Shown here: one piece after another, positions 1 to 5,106 of the stretch | How the letters are laid out: each line of letters begins with the position of its first letter | Position numbering within the stretch: position 1 is the first letter of the stretch | Source: an uncultured bacterium | GTDB lineage: Bacteria > Pseudomonadota > Gammaproteobacteria > Burkholderiales > Burkholderiaceae_E | DNA: 5,171 bases | Direction: 5' to 3' | NCBI GenBank assembly: GCA_903864485.1 | Contig: CAIPGD010000494.1 | Span: 1 to 5,171, forward strand | Translations under genes and position numbers: made by a program | Notes under the pieces: generated by a model | Told to the model about the DNA's origin: nothing | Database searches by the model: none | Seen by the model: the letters and a program-made list of their open reading frames with translations, nothing else

Positions 1-339
1 ATTTCCAGTAGCCTCTCGGGGCCTGCGCTCTCCCAGCACGAAGCAACCCGAATGATCAATGATCGAGATGCGACGATTGTCGACGTCCGCGAGTCCAAGC
101 TGTTTGCGGCCGGGCATCTGCCCAATGCGCGGTCGATCGAGCCGGCGGAGCTCTCGAAACGTCTCACTGACTTGCCCGCAAAGCGCCCCGTCATTGTCGT
201 CTGCGAAGACGGTCGTGCGGCTTCCAGTGCAGCGAAAACCATTCGCCAGTCGGGGCGCGAGGACGTTCACGTGCTCGATGGTGGAATGGCGGCCTGGCGG
301 GCTGCTGGGCTCCCCGTCGCGATGCTCAAGGGTGCCTGA
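1..339 (+). CDS. Rhodanese-like domain protein, 5'-truncated by the window edge
   Basis: This is a single-domain rhodanese (sulfurtransferase), a family that carries sulfane sulfur as a persulfide on a catalytic cysteine. The reading frame is open from base 1, and the residues before the first Met (codon at 52) already look like rhodanese sequence (LSQHEATRMINDRDATIVDV). I therefore treat 52 as internal and the true start as lying left of the window. Visible motifs in the 112 residues are the N-terminal VDVRE, the AAGHLPNA signature, and the active-site loop CEDGRAAS with its cysteine codon at 202-204. The C-terminal LDGGMAAWRAAGLPV is also typical. Betaproteobacterial homologues beside grxC usually carry an N-terminal membrane helix, which would fall in the missing part; this is inferred. 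The TGA stop overlaps the grxC start in TGATG. The physiological sulfur donor and acceptor cannot be read from the sequence. Confidence 0.93.
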   Translation: MSSSLSGPALSQHEATRMINDRDATIVDVRESKLFAAGHLPNARSIEPAELSKRLTDLPAKRPVIVVCEDGRAASSAAKTIRQSGREDVHVLDGGMAAWRAAGLPVAMLKGA

Positions 340-341
340 TG
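328..341 (+). promoter_or_regulatory. Ribosome binding site and TGATG coupling for grxC
   Basis: AAGGG at 328-332 lies six bases before the grxC ATG and inside the last codons of the rhodanese gene. The rhodanese TGA (337-339) and the grxC ATG (339-341) share one base. This fixes the grxC start and implies translational coupling of the two genes. Confidence 0.75.
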
Positions 342-608
342 CCTGAAGTCCGGATGTACACCACGGCCGTGTGCCCCTTTTGCCAACGCGCTGAGCAGTT
401 GTTGCATGCGCGCGGGGTGACCGCCATTGAAAAAATTCGTATCGACCTTGATCCACAGCGGCGTGCCGAAATGATGGCTGCCTCGGGACGTCGCACGGTC
501 CCGCAAATCTGGATCGGTGAGCGCCACGTGGGCGGTTTTGATGATCTGGCTGCACTCGACCGTGCGGGTGAGTTACTCCCGCTGCTGGCCGCGTCCGATC
601 CTGGCTAG
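339..608 (+). CDS. grxC: Glutaredoxin 3 (GrxC)
   Basis: A small cytoplasmic glutathione-dependent thiol-disulfide oxidoreductase of the thioredoxin fold. The 89-residue length matches the GrxC family. The dithiol active site is CPFC at residues 12-15, preceded by the strand VRMYTTAV; the usual bacterial motif is CPYC, so Tyr is replaced by Phe here. The cis-proline glutathione-binding element TVPQIWIG is at about residues 53-60 (Pro55), and the GGFDDL motif is at 65-70. Both redox cysteines are present, so it should be active as a dithiol enzyme. It is translationally coupled to the rhodanese upstream and followed 50 bases later by secB, the same order seen in many proteobacteria. Identification is firm. 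Confidence 0.96.
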   Translation: MPEVRMYTTAVCPFCQRAEQLLHARGVTAIEKIRIDLDPQRRAEMMAASGRRTVPQIWIGERHVGGFDDLAALDRAGELLPLLAASDPG

Positions 609-648
609 ACCCCAACTTCCCTTCATTTCCCTCCTCAAAGCGATTTTC

Positions 649-652
649 AAGG
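649..652 (+). promoter_or_regulatory. Shine-Dalgarno of secB
   Basis: AAGG lies six bases before the ATG at 659, in an otherwise pyrimidine-rich spacer (609-648) between grxC and secB. No terminator hairpin is visible in this spacer, so readthrough from grxC is likely. Confidence 0.55.
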
Positions 653-658
653 CCCGTC

Positions 659-1123
659 ATGAGCGACCAACAAGCGGTATTCAGTATTCAGCGTCTGTAC
701 CTCAAGGAGCTGTCCCTCGAGAGTCCCCACGCGCCGCAGATATTTCTCGAGCAAACCCAGCCTTCGGTGGAAGTGCAGCTCGATGTTCAGTCGTCTGTAG
801 TGGTTGAAACGATTTATGAAACCACGGTCACGGTCACGGTGACGACTCGGGTGGGCGACAAGGTGGCCTTTTTGGTCGAAGCCAAAGAGGCTGGGATTTT
901 CGAGATTGCCGGTGTTCCCGATGATCAGTTGCCCTACGTACAACAGGTCGTTTGCGCAAACATCGTCTATCCGTACTTGCGCGCCAATGTGGCGGATCTG
1001 GTTCAACGGGCCGGTTTCCCACCGATTCATCTCGCGGAAATCAATTTTGAAGCGCTTTTCCAGCAGCGCTTAGCCGCTCAATCGCCCGACTCGAACGGTT
1101 CGGGGCTGATTCTGCCCAACTGA
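659..1123 (+). CDS. secB: Protein-export chaperone SecB
   Basis: SecB is a cytosolic homotetrameric chaperone that holds preproteins unfolded and hands them to SecA for Sec translocation. At 154 residues it has the usual family length. Visible family features are the N-terminal FSIQRLYLKELSLESPHAP; the beta-strand region ending FLVEAKEAGIFEIAGV; C99-A-N followed by IVYPYLR, where many homologues have CPNILFPYLR; and the segment AGFPPIHLAEINFEALF (from residue 118). The start is set by AAGG six bases upstream and by the family N-terminus. The C-terminal tail after FEALFQQRLAAQ is not a recognisable family tail and ends in the hydrophobic LILPN. SecB tails are variable, but this part contacts SecA in characterised proteins. 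Residues around 56-61 are encoded by three identical 6-base repeats. Neighbours grxC upstream and gpsA downstream match the common proteobacterial order. Confidence 0.97.
   Translation: MSDQQAVFSIQRLYLKELSLESPHAPQIFLEQTQPSVEVQLDVQSSVVVETIYETTVTVTVTTRVGDKVAFLVEAKEAGIFEIAGVPDDQLPYVQQVVCANIVYPYLRANVADLVQRAGFPPIHLAEINFEALFQQRLAAQSPDSNGSGLILPN
823..840 (+). repeat. Three perfect 6-base repeats (CACGGT) inside secB
   Basis: CACGGT occurs three times in a row at 823-828, 829-834 and 835-840. It encodes alternating Val/Thr in a beta strand of SecB (the TTVTVTVTT stretch). Alternating polar/hydrophobic residues are normal in this strand, so the repeat need not have any function beyond coding. Confidence 0.8.
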
Positions 1124-1165
1124 GGCCGGGCCAACTGCCAATAATCTCCCGCGCTCTGGCCGGTC

Positions 1166-1235
1166 GGCTCAGGTCGGCGTAGGTCGGCTTAGGTCGGCTC
1201 AGGTCGCTTCAAAGCGCGTTAAAGCGGGCTAAAGC
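1166..1235 (+). repeat. Seven tandem 10-base units abutting the gpsA start codon
   Basis: The units begin at 1166, 1176, 1186, 1196, 1206, 1216 and 1226: GGCTCAGGTC, GGCGTAGGTC, GGCTTAGGTC, GGCTCAGGTC, GCTTCAAAGC, GCGTTAAAGC and GGGCTAAAGC. Every unit has G at position 1, A at position 6 and C at position 10. The first four end in AGGTC and the last three in AAAGC, so the array has two sub-blocks. A half-matching unit (ending CGGTC) precedes it at 1156-1165. The last unit ends at 1235 and ATG begins at 1236. The remaining part of this 112-base intergenic region (1124-1165) holds only an isolated AATAAT at 1140-1145 with no acceptable -35 partner. Function is unknown; the array occupies the place where the ribosome binding site and any operator of gpsA would be. 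Confidence 0.85.
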
Positions 1236-2231
1236 ATGCGTGTCGCGGTGTTGGGCGGCGGGGCCTGGGGCACAGCGGTGGCGAAGCATGTCGCGCGCCG
1301 CCACCCGTGTTTACTCTGGGCTCGTGATTCTGCCTTGGTGGCCGACTTGCGGTCGCAAGGCGAGAACGCTCGGTATCTTCCCGGCTACCCGCTCGGTGGA
1401 TTGAAGTTGACCGCTGATCTGACCGAAGCGGTCAATTTTGTGGGCGCAAACGGGCTGATTCTGCTGGCGTCGCCGATGTCGGCGTTGCGGCCGATGTTGA
1501 GCCAACTTGCGCCACTTCGCGCGCCAGAAACTCCTGTTTACTGGTTGTGCAAGGGGGTTGAGCGCGAGACCGGCCTGTTGGCCCATCAGGTCGCGGCGCA
1601 AGTCCTCGTGGATCAACCGGTTGGGGTGCTTTCCGGGCCGAGCTTTGCCCAAGAGGTCGCGCAGGGTTTGCCCTTTGCGCTGGTCGCTGCCAGTACCGAC
1701 CGCCGGGGGCAGGCGCGTGTTGTCGCCGCTCTGCATCATGGGGCTTGTCGGCTCTACACCAGCGAGGACGTTGTGGGCGTCGAGTTGGCCGGCGCGGTTA
1801 AAAACGTCATTGCCATTGCGGCCGGAAGCAGCGATGGCCTCGCGCTGGGGCTCAATGCCCGCGCTGCTCTGATTACCCGGGGTTTGGCCGAAATGACCCG
1901 CCTTGGGTTGGCGCTGGGCGCAAGTGCCGAGACGTTCGTGGGCCTCGCAGGCATCGGTGATCTGATGTTGACCTGCACTGGCGATCTCTCGCGCAACCGC
2001 CGGGTTGGGTTTGCGCTCGCCCAGGGGCACTCGCTCGAGGACGCGGTTGCGGCGCTCGGGCATGTCGCCGAAGGCGTGAAGACGACAGTCGCTGTCCGCG
2101 AACTGGCGCGTATTCATGCGATCGACATGCCGATCGTCGAAGCCGTTTACGCCGTGCTCTTTGAGAAGATTTCGGTGCGCGCCGTGGTCGAGGCCTTACT
2201 CGCCCGGGAATCACGCCCCGAAACTCGGTAA
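1236..2231 (+). CDS. gpsA: NAD(P)-dependent glycerol-3-phosphate dehydrogenase
   Basis: This cytosolic enzyme reduces dihydroxyacetone phosphate to sn-glycerol-3-phosphate, the backbone for phospholipid synthesis. At 331 residues it is full length for the family. The N-terminal Rossmann dinucleotide motif is GGGAWG (residues 7-12). SGPSFAQEV is at 133-141. The catalytic lysine is K189 in AVKNVIAIAAG. The C-terminal substrate-binding block is GLAGIGDLMLT (236-246), followed by S-R-N at 252-254. The start is supported by the family N-terminus RVAVLGGGAWG, which leaves no room for an upstream start. A Shine-Dalgarno is hard to find: the ten bases before ATG are the last unit of a tandem array (GGGCTAAAGC). 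Downstream, the LOG-family gene begins after 28 bases, so the two are probably co-transcribed. All key residues are present. Confidence 0.97.
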   Translation: MRVAVLGGGAWGTAVAKHVARRHPCLLWARDSALVADLRSQGENARYLPGYPLGGLKLTADLTEAVNFVGANGLILLASPMSALRPMLSQLAPLRAPETPVYWLCKGVERETGLLAHQVAAQVLVDQPVGVLSGPSFAQEVAQGLPFALVAASTDRRGQARVVAALHHGACRLYTSEDVVGVELAGAVKNVIAIAAGSSDGLALGLNARAALITRGLAEMTRLGLALGASAETFVGLAGIGDLMLTCTGDLSRNRRVGFALAQGHSLEDAVAALGHVAEGVKTTVAVRELARIHAIDMPIVEAVYAVLFEKISVRAVVEALLARESRPETR

Positions 2232-2259
2232 CCTATCGAGCCCGAATCCGGAAACTGCC

Positions 2260-2886
2260 ATGGAAGACGATCGACTGTTGCCGCGAGCCCCTTCGATCTG
2301 CGTCTTCTGCGGCGCTCGTCCAGGCAGCGATCCCGCATTTTTAGCCCTCGCCCGATCCATGGGGGTGGCCTTGGCACAACGTGGCTGGACCCTTATTTTT
2401 GGCGGCGGACATGTCGGCATGATGGGCGAGGTGGCCGATGCCGTCATCGGGGCTGGCGGGCGAGCGATTGGGGTGATTCCCCAGCGTCTGCTCGAGCGCG
2501 AGGTGGCGCACACCCGCCTCGATCGGCTCGAAGTCGTTGCCGATATGCCGGTTCGAAAGACTCGCCTGATAGAACTCGCGGATGCCTTCGTGGCACTCCC
2601 CGGGGGGTTTGGCACCCTGGACGAGCTGTTTGAGGTGCTGACACTGAGCCAGCTTCGCTACATCGCAAAGCCAATGGCCCTGACCGGCGTTCAGGGTTTT
2701 TGGTCGGGCCTGGATACGTTTTCGCGAACCCTGCTTGGCCACGGTTACATCAGCCCCAGCGACTGGTCCCAGGTTGGCCAGTTTGATGGGGAACATGCCG
2801 TCGAGCAGACCCTGGACTGGCTCGGTCAGCGGCTTGGTCAGCGCAGCGATCCGTCGGCTTTGCCCCCCTCGGACCAGCCGAGCTGA
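2260..2886 (+). CDS. LOG family (TIGR00730-type) nucleoside-monophosphate phosphoribohydrolase
   Basis: LOG ('Lonely guy') proteins hydrolyse AMP or cytokinin riboside 5'-monophosphates to free base and ribose 5-phosphate. Bacterial members are often annotated as lysine decarboxylase, which is a historical mistake. The 208-residue product has the Rossmann-like N-terminus SICVFCGARPGSDP (12-25), the phosphate-binding GGGHVGMMG (48-56), then R99-K100 and PGGFGTLDE (114-122), the family's catalytic signature. The frame is open further upstream (a Met at 2116 lies inside gpsA), but the family N-terminus points to ATG 2260, with only a weak GGA about eight bases before it. It lies 28 bases after gpsA, probably in the same operon. 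The last ~20 residues are low-complexity (LGQRLGQR, then Ser/Pro-rich), and their coding region overlaps antisense with the 3' end of trmL. The natural base specificity (adenine or other) cannot be told from sequence. Confidence 0.93.
   Translation: MEDDRLLPRAPSICVFCGARPGSDPAFLALARSMGVALAQRGWTLIFGGGHVGMMGEVADAVIGAGGRAIGVIPQRLLEREVAHTRLDRLEVVADMPVRKTRLIELADAFVALPGGFGTLDELFEVLTLSQLRYIAKPMALTGVQGFWSGLDTFSRTLLGHGYISPSDWSQVGQFDGEHAVEQTLDWLGQRLGQRSDPSALPPSDQPS
2821..2844 (+). repeat. 12-base tandem duplication in the LOG C-terminus
   Basis: CTCGGTCAGCGG (2821-2832) and CTTGGTCAGCGC (2833-2844) match at 10 of 12 positions and encode LGQR-LGQR (residues 188-195). Each copy contains TCA in the same register, so on the minus strand each supplies a TGA. 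The trmL stop is in the second copy, and a backup stop in the same frame lies in the first. Confidence 0.75.
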
Positions 2887-3329
2887 CGCCACGCTTCGTA
2901 CGTGGTGATTGCGACCGCATTGGCGAGGTTAAGGCTGCGGTTGCCTGGTCGCATGGGTAACCGCAGGCGTTGCGACGGATCAATCGTTTCGAGGACCTTG
3001 GGTGGCAAGCCCGCAGTCTCGCAGCCAAAGACCAAAACGTCATCGGGCTGGTAGGAGACCTCGTCGTGGCGGCGCGTCCCGCGGGTGGTCAGCGCAAACA
3101 GCCGAGCCGGATCTGGCTGGCGGAGTTGCACAAAGGACGTCCAATCGGCGTGCACTTTGACCGTCGCGTATTCGTGATAGTCGAGCCCGGCACGACGCAA
3201 CTGGGCATCATCAAGACGAAACCCCAGGGGCTCAATCAAATGCAGCCGAGCGCCGGCGTTGGCGCAAAGCCGGATGATGTTGCCGGTGTTGGGGGGGATT
3301 TCCGGATGAACCAGAACGATATCGAACAC
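2838..3329 (-). CDS. trmL: tRNA (cytidine(34)-2'-O)-methyltransferase TrmL
   Basis: A SPOUT-class methyltransferase that 2'-O-methylates the wobble nucleotide C34/cmnm5U34 of tRNA-Leu isoacceptors with S-adenosylmethionine. It closely resembles E. coli TrmL: HPEIPPNTGNIIRLCANAG (8-26), LRRAGLDYHE (44-53), FALTTRGT (78-85), FGCETAGLP (101-109, Glu104), and the trefoil-knot SAM site RSLNLANAV (131-139), followed by YEAWRQLG. The start codon is GTG at 3329-3327: an in-frame TAA lies only four codons upstream (3341-3339), and the family N-terminus begins here. The 163 residues are slightly longer than E. coli TrmL because of the tail SEGGKADGSLR, which lies within the overlap with the LOG gene. 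comF lies 48 bases upstream on the same strand, so comF-trmL is probably one transcript. Confidence 0.96.
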   Translation of the reverse strand: MFDIVLVHPEIPPNTGNIIRLCANAGARLHLIEPLGFRLDDAQLRRAGLDYHEYATVKVHADWTSFVQLRQPDPARLFALTTRGTRRHDEVSYQPDDVLVFGCETAGLPPKVLETIDPSQRLRLPMRPGNRSLNLANAVAITTYEAWRQLGWSEGGKADGSLR

Positions 3330-3377
3330 CCGAATAGTTTAACCATCTGGGCCAACTGAAAGACCGGGCATGAACCT

Positions 3378-4196
3378 TCAGCGGATCGAATGGGCGCGCG
3401 CGATGACCAGCGCGATGACCGTTCGAGCGCCCTGTGCGCGTAGGGCGCGAGCGGCTTCGCGAAGGGTCGATCCCGTCGTCATGACGTCGTCGATTAACAG
3501 AATCGATTGCCCTGCGGCTCTGGGTTGGGCGACAAAGGCCCCTTGCAGGTTGCGACGGCGAGCTTGTTGGTCGAGTCCGGCTTGCTCGGGGGTATCGCGA
3601 GTTCGCGCAAGTAGTTTGGGTTGAAATCTGCGCTGGCGTTCAAGGCCGAGCACCCTGGCCAGTGGTGCGGCTAAGTGCGCGGTGTGATCAAACCCGCGCT
3701 CGACCAGGCGCCTCGAGGAGGGTGGGATCGCAATGATTCGGTTGACCCGGGGGGCCAGCGCGAGCCCTTGCGGGATCAGTAATGCGCCAAGCGGTGCGGC
3801 CAAGGCGGGGTCGCCACCGTATTTCATGGCCGTGATCCAGCGGTCGAGCGGGGGTGCGTAGTCACAGGCGGCGTAGATCGAATCCAGACCTGAGTCGGCT
3901 TCGAGGGGTTCGAGGGGTTCGAGGGGTCTGTGGGGTTTGAGGGCCTGGGGGGTTTCACGGGCCTCACAGATCTGACATAGCGGTTCGATCCCGACCGCTG
4001 AAGGTTGCGCGGGGGAGAGTCGCCGCGCGCAGTGCCGACAGCGCTGGACTTTGCGCCCCGGCAGGGCGATTAGGCAACCGGCACAAAGGCCGAGACCCGC
4101 AGCGTCAACAGTGCGGGCTTCGCAAAGTGCGCAATGCCTTGGCATCCAGTCGTCGAGCAGGCGAAGAAAGAAGGGATGAAGACGCTTTGCAAGCAT
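3378..4196 (-). CDS. comF: ComF family protein (zinc finger plus phosphoribosyltransferase domain)
   Basis: ComF/GntX family proteins are needed for DNA uptake in several naturally competent bacteria; the biochemical role is not settled. The N-terminal part has eight cysteines in four pairs, suited to bind zinc: C22/C25, C38/C41, C53/C56 and C74/C77. A type I phosphoribosyltransferase domain follows from about residue 105, with VERGFDHTAHLA (165-176), RTRDTPEQAGL and RRRNLQGAF (to 221), and the PRPP loop ILLIDDVMTTGST (232-244). At 272 residues it is longer than typical ComF of around 230-240. Much of the excess is a low-complexity linker (residues 79-102) containing PLEPLEPLE, encoded by a 9-base repeat array between the zinc and PRTase parts. 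ATG 4196 fits the family start (PFFLRLLDDWMPRHCALC), but no Shine-Dalgarno is visible before it. It faces away from the methyltransferase gene at 4270. Confidence 0.92.
   Translation of the reverse strand: MLAKRLHPFFLRLLDDWMPRHCALCEARTVDAAGLGLCAGCLIALPGRKVQRCRHCARRLSPAQPSAVGIEPLCQICEARETPQALKPHRPLEPLEPLEADSGLDSIYAACDYAPPLDRWITAMKYGGDPALAAPLGALLIPQGLALAPRVNRIIAIPPSSRRLVERGFDHTAHLAAPLARVLGLERQRRFQPKLLARTRDTPEQAGLDQQARRRNLQGAFVAQPRAAGQSILLIDDVMTTGSTLREAARALRAQGARTVIALVIARAHSIR
3900..3962 (-). repeat. 9-base tandem array in the comF linker
   Basis: On the plus strand TTCGAGGGG is repeated perfectly at 3900, 3909 and 3918, then decays in register: TCTGTGGGG (3927), TTTGAGGGC (3936), CTGGGGGGT (3945), TTCACGGGC (3954). 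On the coding strand the three perfect units each read Pro-Leu-Glu. The more distant units read PHR, ALK, TPQ and ARE. The array is in frame and falls between the two ComF domains, where length change is likely tolerated. Confidence 0.7.
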
Positions 4197-4232
4197 GGGA
4201 CTGCATCGTGCGCGGTCTACGTTGCCGTGTCG

Positions 4233-4261
4233 TTGACGCGAGTCGGCATTCGGTCGATAGT
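4233..4261 (+). promoter_or_regulatory. Candidate sigma70 promoter for the BioC-like gene
   Basis: TTGACG (4233-4238) matches the -35 consensus at 5 of 6 positions and GATAGT (4256-4261) matches the -10 at 4 of 6, with an ideal 17-base spacer. It lies in the 73-base divergent gap between comF and the methyltransferase gene. A start of transcription about seven bases after the -10 would fall at 4268-4269, one or two bases before ATG 4270, so the message would be nearly leaderless. No Shine-Dalgarno is visible before the ATG, which fits. Confidence 0.5.
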
Positions 4262-4269
4262 TTGCCCCA

Positions 4270-5106
4270 ATGAACTCTATGACCGGCTTGAGCCTATCCG
4301 CCGTTCGGCGTCAGTTCGACCGGCGCGCGCCGCGGGCGGCCGATGCCGACTTTCTTCACCGCGAGGTCGAACAGCGGATGGTGGACCGCCTTGATCCGGT
4401 TCGGCTCAGCCCTTCCCGGATTCTTGATGCCGGCTGTGGGTATGGCGCCGGCTTGTCCATTTTGGGTGAACGCTACCCTGAGGCCTTGGTGGTGGGGGCC
4501 GATCTCTCTTTTGCGATGGTCGATCGGGCCAGCCAGGAATATTCCGCATGTGTGGTTAGCGCGGATCTGCAGGCGCTGCCATTCGCCAACGCCCGCCTTG
4601 ATTTGGTGTGGTCAAACCTCGCATTGCACTGGTGCCCCGACCCCGGGGTGGCGCTTGCCGAATGGAGCCGGGTGCTGCGCGCTGACGGCCTTTTGATGTT
4701 CAGCGCCTACGGGGTCGACAGCTTTAAAGAGTTGCGGCGGCTGGGTTGGTCAACCCAGCGTTTTCCCGATATGCACGATTTAGGGGACGCGCTGATTCGA
4801 ACGGGGTTTTCGGCCCCTGTCATGGACATGGAACCCCTGACGCTGACATGGCGTGACCCAATCCGGGCCTTGGCCGATTTGCGGGCACTGGGGGGGCACG
4901 CACTTGAAGCCCGGTCGCCGGGCCTGCGCGGTCGGGTCCGCAAGCAGCAATGGCTCGACACCTGGGTTCAGGACGCCCAGGACGCTCAGGACCCTCGCAC
5001 CCTATCAGTCACGATTGAATTGATTTATGGCCACGCCTGGTGCTCACCGGCTTCGAAGCTCGAGCCCGGAACGGCCCGGGTCGAGTTCATTCGGGGCGGG
5101 CGCTAA
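4270..5106 (+). CDS. BioC/NDUFAF5-like SAM-dependent methyltransferase
   Basis: A class I SAM-dependent methyltransferase of 278 residues. SAM motif I is ILDAGCGYG (51-59). The acidic residue of motif II is D78 in GADLSFAM. SADLQALPF (97-105) and DLVWSNLALHWC (111-122) follow, then the RVLRADGLLMFS strand. The SNLALHWC segment recalls E. coli BioC (SNLAVQWC). BioC methylates malonyl-ACP to open biotin synthesis, and such genes beside comF are often labelled bioC in betaproteobacteria. The following part (GVDSFKELR, then DMHDLGDALIRTGF and a DLRALGGHA segment) equally resembles NDUFAF5, the complex I assembly factor family. No biotin gene is in the window to decide between them. The start could be Met1 (4270) or Met4 (4279); neither has a Shine-Dalgarno. 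The tail IELIYGHAW is a family element and shows the protein is complete. Confidence 0.85.
   Translation: MNSMTGLSLSAVRRQFDRRAPRAADADFLHREVEQRMVDRLDPVRLSPSRILDAGCGYGAGLSILGERYPEALVVGADLSFAMVDRASQEYSACVVSADLQALPFANARLDLVWSNLALHWCPDPGVALAEWSRVLRADGLLMFSAYGVDSFKELRRLGWSTQRFPDMHDLGDALIRTGFSAPVMDMEPLTLTWRDPIRALADLRALGGHALEARSPGLRGRVRKQQWLDTWVQDAQDAQDPRTLSVTIELIYGHAWCSPASKLEPGTARVEFIRGGR
4969..4995 (+). repeat. Three in-frame 9-base repeats near the methyltransferase C-terminus
   Basis: CAGGACGCC, CAGGACGCT and CAGGACCCT follow one another and encode QDA-QDA-QDP (residues 234-242). They lie just before the conserved C-terminal strand, in a probable surface loop. Confidence 0.75.

Noticed and set aside
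1205..1216. CGCTTCAAAGCG inverted repeat as a regulatory hairpin
   Set aside because: It has only four or five pairs around a tiny loop and arises where the two repeat sub-types join. It is better explained by the 10-base array.
1311..2117. 268-codon open frame on the minus strand across gpsA
   Set aside because: It is wholly antisense to a clear gpsA with all motifs. The product has no recognisable domain, and long antisense frames are expected in GC-rich genes.
2116..2259. Upstream extension of the LOG reading frame into gpsA
   Set aside because: The extra 48 residues lie over gpsA coding sequence and are Arg/Ser/Pro-rich, and the family N-terminus begins just after ATG 2260.
2868..2882. 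CTCGG-ACCAG-CCGAG hairpin near the end of the LOG gene as a terminator
   Set aside because: The stem has only five pairs, there is no T-run on either strand, and it lies inside both coding regions.
2341..2892. 183-codon minus-strand frame across the LOG gene
   Set aside because: It is a shadow of the LOG gene, with no domain and no ribosome binding site. It would also overlap trmL on the same strand.
2970..3359. 129-codon plus-strand frame across trmL
   Set aside because: It is antisense to TrmL, which has all SPOUT motifs, and its product is unlike any protein I know.
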